DNA of 64,000 nucleotides from NCBI RefSeq assembly GCF_900177415.1, contig NZ_FXAF01000011.1, positions 124,001 to 188,000 of the forward strand, read 5' to 3'. Made by a program: the position numbers and the translations under genes. Of the stretch, positions 8,914-17,848 are shown piece by piece. The DNA comes from Xaviernesmea oryzae (lineage in GTDB: Bacteria > Pseudomonadota > Alphaproteobacteria > Rhizobiales > Rhizobiaceae). Within the stretch, counting starts at the first letter, position 1. Every line of letters begins with the position of its first letter. The notes beneath the pieces are model-generated. The model ran no database searches. It was not told the DNA's origin and saw only the letters and a program-made list of their open reading frames with translations.

Positions 8914-8988
8914 TGGCACGCCCTAGGGGAATCGAACCCCTCTTTCCAGAATGAAAATCTGGCGTCCTAACCGATAGACGAAGGGCGC
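8914..8988 (-). tRNA. tRNA-Glu (anticodon TTC), copy 1
   Basis: The cloverleaf on the reverse strand has anticodon loop TTTTCAT giving TTC, T-arm GGTTCGATTCC and an encoded CCA at 8914-8916. The 87 bases 8914-9000 are identical to 9141-9227, so this and the next gene are a recent tandem duplication. Confidence 0.96.
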
Positions 8989-9003
8989 GTGCGGTGAGCG
9001 CCC

Positions 9004-9031
9004 TTATAGTGAGGGCGATGATTTCCCGCAA
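9004..9031 (-). promoter_or_regulatory. Promoter of tRNA-Glu(TTC) copy 1
   Basis: On the minus strand TTGCGG (9026-9031) and CTATAA (9004-9009) are separated by 16 bases, shortly before the tRNA. The same pair with the same spacing precedes copy 2. Confidence 0.6.
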
Positions 9032-9140
9032 GCGCAAAAACGCACTTTTTTCTCTTCGCGAACGCAAAAAATTCGCGTCCGCGAATAAAGTCCTGCGGGA
9101 GCGGATAGAGCAGCAAAAACAAAAGCTTGGAGAGGGAGGG

Positions 9141-9215
9141 TGGCACGCCCTAGGGGAATCGAACCCCTCTTTCCAGAATGAAAATCTGGCGTCCTAACCG
9201 ATAGACGAAGGGCGC
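9141..9215 (-). tRNA. tRNA-Glu (anticodon TTC), copy 2
   Basis: Base-for-base identical to the tRNA at 8914-8988, including the encoded CCA. Only the distal part of its upstream region differs from copy 1. Confidence 0.96.
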
Positions 9216-9230
9216 GTGCGGTGAGCGATC

Positions 9231-9258
9231 TTATAGAGAGGTGATTTCTTTCCCGCAA
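9231..9258 (-). promoter_or_regulatory. Promoter of tRNA-Glu(TTC) copy 2
   Basis: On the minus strand TTGCGG (9253-9258) and CTATAA (9231-9236) lie 16 bases apart, as in copy 1, although the spacer sequence has diverged. Conservation of just these hexamers supports a functional promoter. Confidence 0.6.
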
Positions 9259-9333
9259 GCGTCAAAACCATCTTTTTTGCAAAAAAATGACAGGCGTTCC
9301 GCAGCCGGGTTTCGAAAGGAAAATCGCGCCGAA

Positions 9334-9870
9334 TCAGCAGCTTATCGGAGTGCCTTGCTGGCTGTTGCCGCAAGCGGCGGCCGGCATTGCCTGCCGCGTG
9401 CTGAAGACGCTGGCGGCCGTGGCGTTGAAATTCCGCCTGGGCAGCTCGGCGGAGGCCGGCGCGATCCCGGAAGGTTCGGCGGCCGCCGGCAGGGCGGCCG
9501 AAAAGATGCTGCCGCTGCCGGCGCGGACATTGGTCGGCTGGGTCGCCAGCCCGGCGATGGAAGCCGGCTGCTCGGGCGCGGGCGGAAAAGCGTCCGCGGG
9601 CGGCGGAGAGTTGGCAGCCGGCGCCTGCGCCAGCCGCGGTTCGGAGGCTTTCGAGATGACCGGATCGACATAGCGATTGGAGGCGGTCGTCCCGCCCTTG
9701 GCGAGAATGCCCCTGGCGCTTGCCGGCTTCGCAGTCTGCGACGGCGCCGCTTCGGCCGCGGCGTCCGCGGTTTTCCTGGTCGTGCTGCAGCCGCAGAGCA
9801 TCACGGCGGAAAGGCAGGCGATCGCCAGCGTCAGGCGGATGTTGGACGGATGAGAAAGCGTTTTCGGCAA
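9334..9870 (-). CDS. Pro/Ala-rich lipoprotein of unknown function
   Basis: The 178-residue product has a lipoprotein signal sequence ending in the lipobox MLCGC (lipidated Cys near residue 28), followed by the usual small polar STT. The rest is rich in Ala, Pro and Ser with few charged residues, consistent with an extended periplasmic tether and with no catalytic domain that I recognise. Two further cysteines near the C-terminus (AACGN and ISC at the end) could form a disulfide. The overlapping plus-strand frame at 9241-9921 has no such signal and is judged a shadow. Confidence 0.7.
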   Translation of the reverse strand: MPKTLSHPSNIRLTLAIACLSAVMLCGCSTTRKTADAAAEAAPSQTAKPASARGILAKGGTTASNRYVDPVISKASEPRLAQAPAANSPPPADAFPPAPEQPASIAGLATQPTNVRAGSGSIFSAALPAAAEPSGIAPASAELPRRNFNATAASVFSTRQAMPAAACGNSQQGTPISC

Positions 9871-10044
9871 GGGATGCCCCGTCAGCTCGTATCGCCGGCG
9901 TCATGCCGCGAATCATGCTGAAAGCATCTCGCGGGAGAACGGTGGGGACAAGCTGCCGATGCCTGCGGATCCTCGGTGACGCCAGCCTGGGGCAAGCTTG
10001 CGCCGAAGCGGGTGCGGCGACCTCGGGCCGCCGCACGGAGGATT

Positions 10045-10485
10045 TTACCAGGAGCCGGTATTCGGCATGGAAGCCCAGGGTTCGGCGACCGGCAGGTTCT
10101 CGCCCTTCTGGAGGAGTTCGATCGAAATGCCGTCGGGAGATTTGATGAAGGCCATGCGGCCCTCGCGCGGCGGACGGTTGATGGTGATGCCGTTGTCCTG
10201 AAGATGCTGACAAAAGTCGTAGATGTTGTCGACCTCATAGGCAAGGTGACCGAAATTGCGTCCGCCCGTATAATCCTCCGTGTCCCAGTTGTAGGTGAGC
10301 TCGACGCAGGGAGCGAGGTTTTCGCGTGCGGCCTTGAGGTCGTCGCGGGCGGCGAGGAAGACCAGCGTGAAGCGGCCCTTCTCGTTTTCGCTGCGGCGGA
10401 TTTCCTCGAGCCCGAAAACGGTGGTGTAGAAATGAAGCGACGCGTCCAGGTCTTTCACCCGGACCATGGTATGAAGATAACGCAT
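10045..10485 (-). CDS. gloA: Lactoylglutathione lyase (glyoxalase I)
   Basis: Converts the hemithioacetal of methylglyoxal and glutathione into S-lactoylglutathione in the cytoplasm. The 146-residue vicinal-oxygen-chelate protein keeps the four metal ligands His5, Glu62, His80 and Glu123 (MRYLHTM, CVELTYNW, NFGHLAYEV, ISIELLQ) and the substrate-loop sequence NWDTEDYTGGRNFGH. The length is typical of bacterial GloA. A GGAGGGAGA ribosome site precedes the ATG at 10485. It is monocistronic and divergent from the cold-shock gene. Confidence 0.95.
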   Translation of the reverse strand: MRYLHTMVRVKDLDASLHFYTTVFGLEEIRRSENEKGRFTLVFLAARDDLKAARENLAPCVELTYNWDTEDYTGGRNFGHLAYEVDNIYDFCQHLQDNGITINRPPREGRMAFIKSPDGISIELLQKGENLPVAEPWASMPNTGSW

Positions 10486-10682
10486 TGTGATGTCTCCCTC
10501 CGGTGGATACCGGTTCGGATATGGCGCAGACGCCAGCTTGGAGCAAGCTACCTCAGATAGAGATGAAGGTGGATAAAGCCAAAGCGGGGACTTGCGCTGG
10601 ACGGTTAGCGGGATGTTAATCTATCCTCTGGGAATCAGTTGAACCGTCACGTCGTAACGCGTAATCGAGGGGCCGGCAGGAT

Positions 10683-11261
10683 ATGGCAGACAGGATGTCA
10701 TCGAAGGGCGTTGCCAGTTTCGAGGAGCTCTCGGGCGAACCGGTTGAGCTGATTGAGATTACCGGCGTCGTTAAATGGTTCGATGTGGCGAAAGGTTTCG
10801 GCTTCATCGTGCCCGACAACGGCATGCAGGACGTTCTTCTGCATGTGACCTGCCTGCGCCGCGACGGCTACCAGACTATTCTCGAAGGCACGCGGATCGT
10901 GGCCGTGGTGCAGAAGCGGGATCGCGGTTACCAGGCTTTCCGTATCCTTTCCATGGATCAGTCGACCGCCGTCCATCCGTCGCAGCTTCCGCCGGTGCGC
11001 ACTCACGTACAAGTGACCGCCACCAGCGGCCTGGAACGGGCCCTGGTGAAATGGTTCAACCGCACCAAGGGCTTCGGTTTCCTGACGCGGGGTGAGGGGA
11101 CCGAGGACATCTTCGTGCATATGGAGACGCTGCGGCGTTTCGGCCTCACCGAACTGCGCCCCGGCCAGGTCGTGCTGGTCCGTTACGGACCCGGTGAGAA
11201 GGGGCTGATGGCCGCGGAGATCCATCCCGACAGCCCCAATCCCGTGAGCCGGTCGCACTGA
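10683..11261 (+). CDS. Double cold-shock-domain protein
   Basis: The 192-residue protein contains two complete cold-shock domains, at about residues 26-90 and 117-184. Each has an RNP1-type motif (KGFGFI at 37-42 and KGFGFL at 129-134) and an RNP2-like strand (VLLHV and IFVHM). Single CSDs are about 70 residues; tandem CSD proteins are a known alpha-proteobacterial form expected to bind single-stranded nucleic acid as RNA chaperones. The linker is Pro- and Thr-rich. The stop overlaps the start of the DUF192 gene by one base, so the two are co-transcribed and possibly translationally coupled. Confidence 0.92.
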   Translation: MADRMSSKGVASFEELSGEPVELIEITGVVKWFDVAKGFGFIVPDNGMQDVLLHVTCLRRDGYQTILEGTRIVAVVQKRDRGYQAFRILSMDQSTAVHPSQLPPVRTHVQVTATSGLERALVKWFNRTKGFGFLTRGEGTEDIFVHMETLRRFGLTELRPGQVVLVRYGPGEKGLMAAEIHPDSPNPVSRSH

Positions 11262-11740
11262 TGCGCATCTCGTTCTCGATGGTTGTCAAAAGCGCCCTTG
11301 CGGCGCTTTTTCTGCTTCTGGCCGGTGCCGCGGGGGCGCAGCAGCAGGTGATCTTCCCGCGCGACGAGCTTTCGATCAGGACCGCCGGCGGCGAGACCCA
11401 CAGGTTCTCGATCGAGCTGGCGCTGACCGACGCCCAGCGGCAGCAGGGTCTGATGTACCGCAAGGAGATGGCGCCGGATCACGGCATGCTGTTCGATTTC
11501 GGGGACGTGCGCCGGGTTTCCATGTGGATGGAAAACACCGTCCTGCCCCTCGACATGCTGTTCATCCAGGCCGACGGCACGATTTCCCATATCAGGGAGA
11601 ACGCGGTGCCTTTCTCGCGGGACATCATCGATTCGCAAGGGCCGGTGAAATTCGTGCTGGAGATCAATGCCGGCAGGGCGAAGGCGCTCGGCATCGGGGT
11701 GGGCGACAAGGTGATCGGCAAACGGATCGGCAATCGGTAG
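11261..11740 (+). CDS. DUF192 family exported protein
   Basis: The 159-residue protein has a signal peptide of about 27 residues (hydrophobic LAALFLLLAGAAGA) and a complete DUF192 domain with the family signatures QGLMYRKEM, GMLFDF and MENTVLPLDMLFI. DUF192 proteins are small periplasmic or extracellular beta proteins with no agreed biochemical activity. It starts on the last base of the preceding cold-shock gene, a tight coupling of an RNA-binding and an exported protein. tRNA-Pro follows 95 bases later. Confidence 0.9.
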   Translation: MRISFSMVVKSALAALFLLLAGAAGAQQQVIFPRDELSIRTAGGETHRFSIELALTDAQRQQGLMYRKEMAPDHGMLFDFGDVRRVSMWMENTVLPLDMLFIQADGTISHIRENAVPFSRDIIDSQGPVKFVLEINAGRAKALGIGVGDKVIGKRIGNR

Positions 11741-11835
11741 CTGTCCCGGATTTCTTTTGGGTGAGAGGCCGAAAGGTCGCCATTTTGGAGTTGCGGCACA
11801 AAAAGGAACCGTGTATCTCGCAACCGACGTAGGAA

Positions 11836-11912
<77 letters not shown>

Positions 11913-11964
11913 CGCTTTCCAGGAAAAGCTATACGGACGTTCCATTCCATGGAGCGTTACAGGA

Positions 11965-12270
11965 ATGCCCGCGAAGATCTATCGTCCCGCAAAGACCGCC
12001 ATGCAGTCCGGCAAGGCCAAGACCCATCTCTGGGTGCTGGAGTTCGACCAGGAACAGCCGCGCCGCATCGACCCGATCCTCGGCTATACCTCTTCCGGCG
12101 ACATGAAGCAGCAGCTTCGGTTGACCTTTGAGACCCGGGAGCAGGCGGAGGCCTATGCCAAGCGCGAGGGCATCGAGTACCGGGTGATCGAGCCGAAGGA
12201 ATCGGCGCGCCAGGTCGTCTCCTATACGGACAATTTCCGCTTCAACCGCATCCAGCCCTGGACGCATTGA
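11965..12270 (+). CDS. NDUFS4-type complex I accessory subunit (ETC complex I conserved region)
   Basis: The 101-residue protein matches the bacterial homologues of mitochondrial NDUFS4 (18-kDa subunit of NADH:ubiquinone oxidoreductase). Recognisable parts are the start AKIYRPAKTAMQSGKAKTHLW, the central GYTSSGDMKQQLRLTF and the terminal NFRFNRIQPWTH. In alpha-proteobacteria this protein is an accessory subunit near the N-module, outside the nuo operon. The ATG at 11965 is chosen because upstream codons run into tRNA-Pro. It sits alone between two tRNA genes. An NDUFS6-type protein lies at 20.5 kb. Confidence 0.88.
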   Translation: MPAKIYRPAKTAMQSGKAKTHLWVLEFDQEQPRRIDPILGYTSSGDMKQQLRLTFETREQAEAYAKREGIEYRVIEPKESARQVVSYTDNFRFNRIQPWTH

Positions 12271-12319
12271 AGACATCGATTTTCCGCGGCCCGGCGCAAG
12301 TATGCCGGGCGCTGCACCC

Positions 12320-12396
12320 GGCCCCTTAGCTCAACTGGATAGAGCAGCTGCCTTCTAAGCAGCAGGTCGTAGGTTCGAGTCCTACAGGGGTCGCCA
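12320..12396 (+). tRNA. tRNA-Arg (anticodon TCT)
   Basis: A 77-base cloverleaf with anticodon stem GCTGC/GCAGC, loop CTTCTAA giving TCT, T-arm AGGTTCGAGTCCT and encoded CCA at 12394-12396. It reads AGA codons, which are rare in this GC-rich genome. Confidence 0.95.
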
Positions 12397-12696
12397 CTCT
12401 CACTTTTGTCCGACCCTTACCATCGTACCGCTTTGCTCCTGCCTTCGGCCGGCATGGGCAACTGTTGCTGCATTGCGTCAGAAAGCGAGCAAGCGAAGGC
12501 GATATCCGCAAATTTTTCGTATTGCGGCTTTGGATGTGCCGCATTCGTTCATATACTATTCATGTTCGCTTCGGAACGCATTCGAGGCGGCGATTCATGC
12601 AGCCGGAGCTGCTTCCATATATTTTAAGTGACAGGCAGCCATATGCCTGCATCCCAAGCGTACCAAAATGCTTATTGGCCTGAGCGGGGATTATCC
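12397..12696. other. 300-base intergenic region, AT-richer than its surroundings
   Basis: Between tRNA-Arg and the next gene the composition is clearly less GC-rich than the neighbouring coding DNA. I see no duplicate of the tRNA 3' end that would mark an integrated island and no coding frame with a good ribosome site. The only structure noted is the putative promoter at 12530-12557. Confidence 0.5.
12530..12557 (+). promoter_or_regulatory. Putative promoter of the 12697 gene
   Basis: TTGGAT (12530-12535) and TATACT (12552-12557) with 16 bases between, leaving a leader of about 130 bases before the ATG at 12697. Confidence 0.35.
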
Positions 12697-13359
12697 ATGA
12701 ACATCAAGACTTTTGCCGCAGGTTTCGCGGCGTTGACCGTCACGGTCCTGCTGAACGCCCAGCCCGTGCTCGCGGACGACAAGCCGCTGATCTGGCAGCC
12801 TTCCAAAGGCTCCGACACCAGCTATTCCGTCAAGCTCGGCCTGAAGCTGCCGACACGGCTCGAGCCGGAGGCGGGCGTCTCCATGGGCGTGAACACGACG
12901 AAAAGCGGTACGCCGGTCGACACGCCCATCAAATTCTGGAGCAGCTTCACCGCCACGAAGATACAGACGCCGGCCTATGAGGCGAACCGCGATATCGGTT
13001 TCGATCTCGACGGCAACAACGGCAATGCCGCCATTACGATGAACTATTACGAAAAGCATGTCGCCACGCCGACGATCGATATCGAGAGGCGGAGCAGTTA
13101 CGTGATGCGCTACGATGGTACGGCCGGCGACTGGTGTGGCGTCGACACCACCCAATCGATCCGCCTGTCGCATTCGCCGAGCCGCACGGCCGTGATCGCA
13201 CGCGCCTCCGGCGGCAACGGGTTCAAGGTGGTCGGCGCCGGGCTGGGGGTCGAGAAGAATTTCGGCAGGAACCTGACCATCAGCGGCGCGCTCGACAAGA
13301 CATCGGGCTCGCCCGATCCGATAGCGGGCGTGAAGGCGCGTTATTCCTTCAAGTGGTGA
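12697..13359 (+). CDS. Exported protein, candidate small outer-membrane beta-barrel
   Basis: The 220-residue product has a signal peptide with likely cleavage at VLA-DDK (about residue 27). The mature part has repeated alternating polar and hydrophobic strands and ends in ARYSFKW, a terminal aromatic residue as in many Omp85-assembled barrels. One Cys is present. No known domain is evident to me. It converges on aapP and shares a bidirectional terminator with it. The outer-membrane location is inferred from the signal peptide and C-terminal signature only. The ATG at 12697 is preferred over the upstream in-frame ATG at 12628, which would bury the signal peptide. Confidence 0.75.
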   Translation: MNIKTFAAGFAALTVTVLLNAQPVLADDKPLIWQPSKGSDTSYSVKLGLKLPTRLEPEAGVSMGVNTTKSGTPVDTPIKFWSSFTATKIQTPAYEANRDIGFDLDGNNGNAAITMNYYEKHVATPTIDIERRSSYVMRYDGTAGDWCGVDTTQSIRLSHSPSRTAVIARASGGNGFKVVGAGLGVEKNFGRNLTISGALDKTSGSPDPIAGVKARYSFKW

Positions 13360-13366
13360 AACGGGA

Positions 13367-13388
13367 ACGGGGTGCCGAAGCACCCCGT
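13367..13388. terminator. Bidirectional terminator between the 12697 gene and aapP
   Basis: A perfect ACGGGGTGC/GCACCCCGT stem with a CGAA tetraloop lies between two convergent genes. It has no strong T-run on either side. Confidence 0.65.
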
Positions 13389-13411
13389 CATCGTCGTTTC
13401 GGATCGTCTCC

Positions 13412-14185
<774 letters not shown>

Positions 14186-14216
14186 ATTCTATCCCCTTGT
14201 TTGTTGTTTGTGGCCG

Positions 14217-15374
14217 TTATCGCTTCTGGGCAGTGTCGAGATGCCGTTCCATGAACGTGGAATAGCGCGACATGCCGAAGCAGAAAAGCCAGAAGATGAA
14301 GCCCGCGAAGATCAGGCCGGTGATCGGCGTCACCGGCGTGATCCAGGTCGTGTCGGTGAAATTGAGCCGCACGATGCCGAGCAGGTCGAACATGCCGATG
14401 ATCGAAACGAGCGACGTGTCCTTGAAGAGGCCGATGAAGGTGTTGACGATGCCCGGAATGACGAGCTTGATCGCCTGCGGCAGTATGATCAGCCGCATCT
14501 TCTGCCAGTAGCTCAGGCCGAGGGAATCGGCGCCCTCGGACTGGCCTTTCGGGATCGCCTGCAGGCCGCCGCGGATGACTTCCGCCATATAGGCGGACGC
14601 GAAGATCGCCACCCCGACCAGCGCGCGCAGGAAGTTGTCGATCGTCCAGCCGGTCGGCAGGAAGAGCGGCAGCATCACGTTCGCCATGAAGAGGACGCTG
14701 ATCAGCGGCACGCCGCGGATGATCTCGATGAAGCCGACGCAGAGCGTGCGGATCACCGGCATATGCGATCGGCGCCCGAGCGCGAGTAGGATGCCGACGG
14801 GAAGCGACACGGCGATGCCGACGAAGGAGAGGACGAGGGTCACCATCAGTCCGCCCCAGAGCGGCGTTTCCACTTCGTCGAGGCCGAAGGCGCCGCCATG
14901 CAGCAGGAAGAAGGCGACGACCGGGAAGACGACGAAGAAGAGCAGGGCGTTGAGGCCCTTGCGCGGCACTTTCGGGATCAGCAGCGGTGCGAGCAATGCC
15001 ACGAACAGGATCGCGACGAGGATCGGCCGCCAGCGTTCGTCCAGCGGATAGCGGCCGAACATGAACTGCTGGAAGCGGTCGCCGATAAAGGCCCAGCAGG
15101 CGCCTTTCCAACCGTCGGGCTGCACGCCGCCCTGCGCGATGGTCGTGCAGGCGGAGCGGTCGGCGCCGGACCAGACGGCGTCGAAGAACAGCCATTGCAG
15201 CATGCCCGGCACCGTCCAGAGAAGGAGGGCGATGGCGATGATCGTCAGGGCCGTGTCCTTCGGCGTCGCGAGCAGATTGGCGCGAACCCAGCCGGAGACG
15301 GTGCTGGTGCTGAGCGGGGCTGGCGCCGGCGCCAGCATCTCGGTGCGGACATAGGCGAGGTTTTTCGTATCCAT
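14217..15374 (-). CDS. aapM: General L-amino acid ABC transporter permease
   Basis: One of the two membrane subunits of the Aap importer. The 385 residues are longer than a typical HisM/GlnP permease because of an N-terminal extension with extra hydrophobic spans and a periplasmic loop, as in known AapM. The C-terminal half carries the permease-ATPase coupling region (EVIRGGLQAIPKGQSEGA then LPQAIKLVIPG). It begins 6 bases after aapQ and precedes aapP, so the two permeases pair as a heterodimer on AapP. Confidence 0.96.
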   Translation of the reverse strand: MDTKNLAYVRTEMLAPAPAPLSTSTVSGWVRANLLATPKDTALTIIAIALLLWTVPGMLQWLFFDAVWSGADRSACTTIAQGGVQPDGWKGACWAFIGDRFQQFMFGRYPLDERWRPILVAILFVALLAPLLIPKVPRKGLNALLFFVVFPVVAFFLLHGGAFGLDEVETPLWGGLMVTLVLSFVGIAVSLPVGILLALGRRSHMPVIRTLCVGFIEIIRGVPLISVLFMANVMLPLFLPTGWTIDNFLRALVGVAIFASAYMAEVIRGGLQAIPKGQSEGADSLGLSYWQKMRLIILPQAIKLVIPGIVNTFIGLFKDTSLVSIIGMFDLLGIVRLNFTDTTWITPVTPITGLIFAGFIFWLFCFGMSRYSTFMERHLDTAQKR

Positions 15375-15380
15375 GGGACC

Positions 15381-16574
15381 TTACCTTTCCACCAGCGCCA
15401 TCTTGGCGTTGAACCAGTTCATGAATAGCGATGTCGCGATGCTGATCGCCAGATAGACGGTCAGCATGATGGAGATCGCCTCCACCGCCTGGCCGGTCTG
15501 GTTCAGCGTCGTGCTGGTCGTGGAAAAGAGCTCGGGAAAACCGATCGCAACGCCGAGCGAGGAATTCTTCGTCAGGTTGAGATACTGGCTGGTGAGCGGC
15601 GGAATGATGATGCGCATCGCCTGCGGCACCACCACGAGCCGGGTTGTCTGGGCAGGCTGCATGCCGAGAGCGAAGGAGGCTTCCGACTGGCCCTTCGGAA
15701 CGCCGCGTATGCCGGCGCGGATGACTTCGGCGATGAAGGAGGCCGTGTAAAGCGAAAGCGCGAGATAGAGCGCCACGAATTCGGGAAGGATGCGCGCGCC
15801 GCCCGTCAGATTGAAGCGTCCCGCGATCGGATAATCGAAGGTGAGAGGCGAGCCCGCCACGAAGAAGGCGAGGATGGGAAGGCCGACGATGAGGCCTATG
15901 CCGGTCCAGATCGTGTGGAACTGCTTGCCTGTCGCCGCCTGCCGCTGTTTCGCCCACCGGGCCACACCGATGGTGACGATGATGCCGACGAGGAAGGCCG
16001 CCGGAATGAGCCAGGCGCCTTCGCCCCAGATCGGTTTCGGAAAGGCGAGACCGCGATTGTTCAAGAAGACGTTGAACGGAAGCGCAAGCGAATCCCGGAC
16101 CTGGGGAAGGGAGTCGAGCACGCCCTTGTACCAGAAGAAGATGATGAGCAGCACCGGAATGTTGCGGAAGATCTCCACATAGAGGGTGCAGAGCTTGGCG
16201 ATCAGCCAGTTCTTCGAAAGGCGGCCGATGCCGACGACGAACCCGACGATGGTGGCCGTGATGATGCCGAGAACCGCGACCAGGACCGTATTGATGAAGC
16301 CGACGACGATGGCGCGGCCATAGGTGGAGTCGCTGGTATAGGAAATGAGCGACTGGCCGATATCGAAACCGGCGCGCCCTCTCAAGAAACCGTAGCCGGA
16401 AGCGGTGCCGGAACGGGCGAGGTTTTCAGCGGTGTTGTCGAAGATCCACCAGCCGAGGACGACGACGATGAGGAGCGTGAGAACCTGGAAAAAAATACCC
16501 CGGTATCTGGGGTCGTAAACGTAGGACCTGAGGGTCCGTGCCTCGGAAGGCGCCATTGCAGCGTGATCTGTCAT
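15381..16574 (-). CDS. aapQ: General L-amino acid ABC transporter permease
   Basis: Second membrane subunit of the Aap importer, 397 residues. An N-terminal span (LTLLIVVVLGWWIF) is followed by a large extracytoplasmic region and the permease core, including the coupling motif EVIRAGIRGVPKGQSEA and VVPQAMRIIIPP. The protein is paralogous to AapM in the C-terminal half. It is separated from aapJ by 111 bases holding a strong hairpin, which fits the usual excess of binding protein over membrane subunits. Confidence 0.96.
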   Translation of the reverse strand: MTDHAAMAPSEARTLRSYVYDPRYRGIFFQVLTLLIVVVLGWWIFDNTAENLARSGTASGYGFLRGRAGFDIGQSLISYTSDSTYGRAIVVGFINTVLVAVLGIITATIVGFVVGIGRLSKNWLIAKLCTLYVEIFRNIPVLLIIFFWYKGVLDSLPQVRDSLALPFNVFLNNRGLAFPKPIWGEGAWLIPAAFLVGIIVTIGVARWAKQRQAATGKQFHTIWTGIGLIVGLPILAFFVAGSPLTFDYPIAGRFNLTGGARILPEFVALYLALSLYTASFIAEVIRAGIRGVPKGQSEASFALGMQPAQTTRLVVVPQAMRIIIPPLTSQYLNLTKNSSLGVAIGFPELFSTTSTTLNQTGQAVEAISIMLTVYLAISIATSLFMNWFNAKMALVER

Positions 16575-16641
16575 GCTGGCCTTTCCCCGTGACCTTGTTT
16601 TTAAGGTCTTCTTCTTTTTATGGGTTTTTGTTTTTATGGGA

Positions 16642-16667
16642 GATAAGGCGGCTTATGCCGCCTTATC
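16642..16667 (-). terminator. Intercistronic hairpin between aapJ and aapQ
   Basis: A perfect 11-base inverted repeat (GATAAGGCGGC/GCCGCCTTATC, 4-base loop) begins 18 bases after the aapJ stop. It lacks an immediate T-run. It most likely acts as a partial terminator or a 3' mRNA stabiliser that keeps aapJ transcripts in excess over aapQMP. Confidence 0.6.
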
Positions 16668-16685
16668 TGGTCTCGGCCGTGCCGA

Positions 16686-17708
16686 TCAGCGGACCGGCGG
16701 TGCGTATTGCAGGCCGCCCTTGGACCACAGGGCGTTCAGGCCGCGCTGGATCTTGAGGGGCGTGTTGGCGCCGATATTGCGCTCGAACACTTCGCCGTAA
16801 TTGCCGACGCCCTTGACGATGTTGTAGGCCCAGTCATTGGTGAGGCCGAGGTCCGTGCCGATCTTGGTGTCGGCTTCGACGCCCAGGAAGCGGCGGATGT
16901 CCGGGTTGGTCGAGTTCTTCATCTCGTCGACATTGGCCTGGGTGATGCCGAATTCTTCGGCCTGGACGAGGGCATAGCCCGCCCACGTGACGATGTCGAA
17001 CCACTGGTCGTCGCCCTGGCGGACGGCCGGGCCGAGCGGCTCCTTGGAGATGATTTCCGGAAGGATGATATGTTCGTCCGGGTTGGAAAGCGACAGGCGC
17101 AGCGAATAGAGGCCCGACTGGTCGGTCGTGTAGACGTCGCAGCGGCCGGCCTGGTAGGCGGCGTTCACTTCTTCGAGCTTTTCGAAGACGACCGGGTTGT
17201 ACTGCAGGTTGTTCGCCTTGAAGTAGTCGGCGAGGTTGAGCTCGGTCGTGGTGCCGGACTGGACGCAGACGGCGGCGCCCGAGAGTTCGAGAGCCGAATT
17301 GACGTTGAGGCTCTTCGGAACCATGAAGCCCTGGCCGTCGTAATAGTTGACGTAACGGAAGTTCAGGCCGAGAGCCGTGTCGCGGCTGATCGTCCAGGTC
17401 GTGTTGCGGGCGAGCAGGTCGATTTCACCCGACTGCAGCGCCGTGAAGCGGACCTGCGCGGTGGTCGGCGTGTACTTCACCTTGCTCGGATCGCCGAAGA
17501 TGGCGGCAGCGACCGCGCGGCAATAATCGACGTCGAAGCCGGTCCAGTTGCCACCCGAATCCGGTGCGGCAAAGCCGGCAAGACCCGTGTTGACGCCGCA
17601 CTGGACGAAACCTTTGGACTTCACGTTGTCCAGAGTGGCAGCCGATGCAGCCGATGCAAACCCCAGAACCGCTGCGCCAATCGCGGCTGACAGAAGCGTC
17701 TTTTTCAT
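16686..17708 (-). CDS. aapJ: General L-amino acid periplasmic binding protein
   Basis: Solute-binding protein of the Aap importer, which takes up a broad range of L-amino acids. The 340 residues match the family length. The signal peptide MKKTLLSAAIGAAVLGFASA is cut after the ASA that follows. Family blocks include GFVQCGVNTG, FDVDYCRAVAAAIFG and the terminal GGLQYAPPVR. The ATG at 17708 is chosen because it starts the signal peptide; the frame extends 14 codons further. A putative promoter lies at 17819-17848. It is divergent from metC, as known in Rhizobium. Confidence 0.96.
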   Translation of the reverse strand: MKKTLLSAAIGAAVLGFASAASAATLDNVKSKGFVQCGVNTGLAGFAAPDSGGNWTGFDVDYCRAVAAAIFGDPSKVKYTPTTAQVRFTALQSGEIDLLARNTTWTISRDTALGLNFRYVNYYDGQGFMVPKSLNVNSALELSGAAVCVQSGTTTELNLADYFKANNLQYNPVVFEKLEEVNAAYQAGRCDVYTTDQSGLYSLRLSLSNPDEHIILPEIISKEPLGPAVRQGDDQWFDIVTWAGYALVQAEEFGITQANVDEMKNSTNPDIRRFLGVEADTKIGTDLGLTNDWAYNIVKGVGNYGEVFERNIGANTPLKIQRGLNALWSKGGLQYAPPVR

Positions 17709-17818
17709 TTTCCCAACCTTATCTCTTGGTTTTGTGTGATTTGATGACACCGGGCCGCTCCCCTGTTTTCTCTGAATACGGCCGGTCGCCCGCCAACCCT
17801 CCCGGTGCGGGTACGTGC

Positions 17819-17848
17819 TATCTCATTCGCAAAACAACGCAGGGTCAA
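17819..17848 (-). promoter_or_regulatory. Putative promoter of the aap operon
   Basis: On the minus strand TTGACC (17843-17848) and GAGATA (17819-17824) are separated by 18 bases. They lie in the 350-base divergent region 17709-18058 between aapJ and metC, giving an aapJ leader of about 105 bases. I see no convincing NtrC site or riboswitch in the rest of that region. A 7-base inverted repeat ACATCAG/CTGATGT sits on the metC side near 17945-17984. Confidence 0.4.

Noticed and set aside
9241..9921. 226-codon plus-strand frame opposite the lipoprotein
   Set aside because: No ribosome site or domain; the minus-strand frame has a complete lipobox and signal peptide.
12397..12696. Integrated island next to tRNA-Arg
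   Set aside because: No integrase and no duplicate of the tRNA 3' end in the vicinity.
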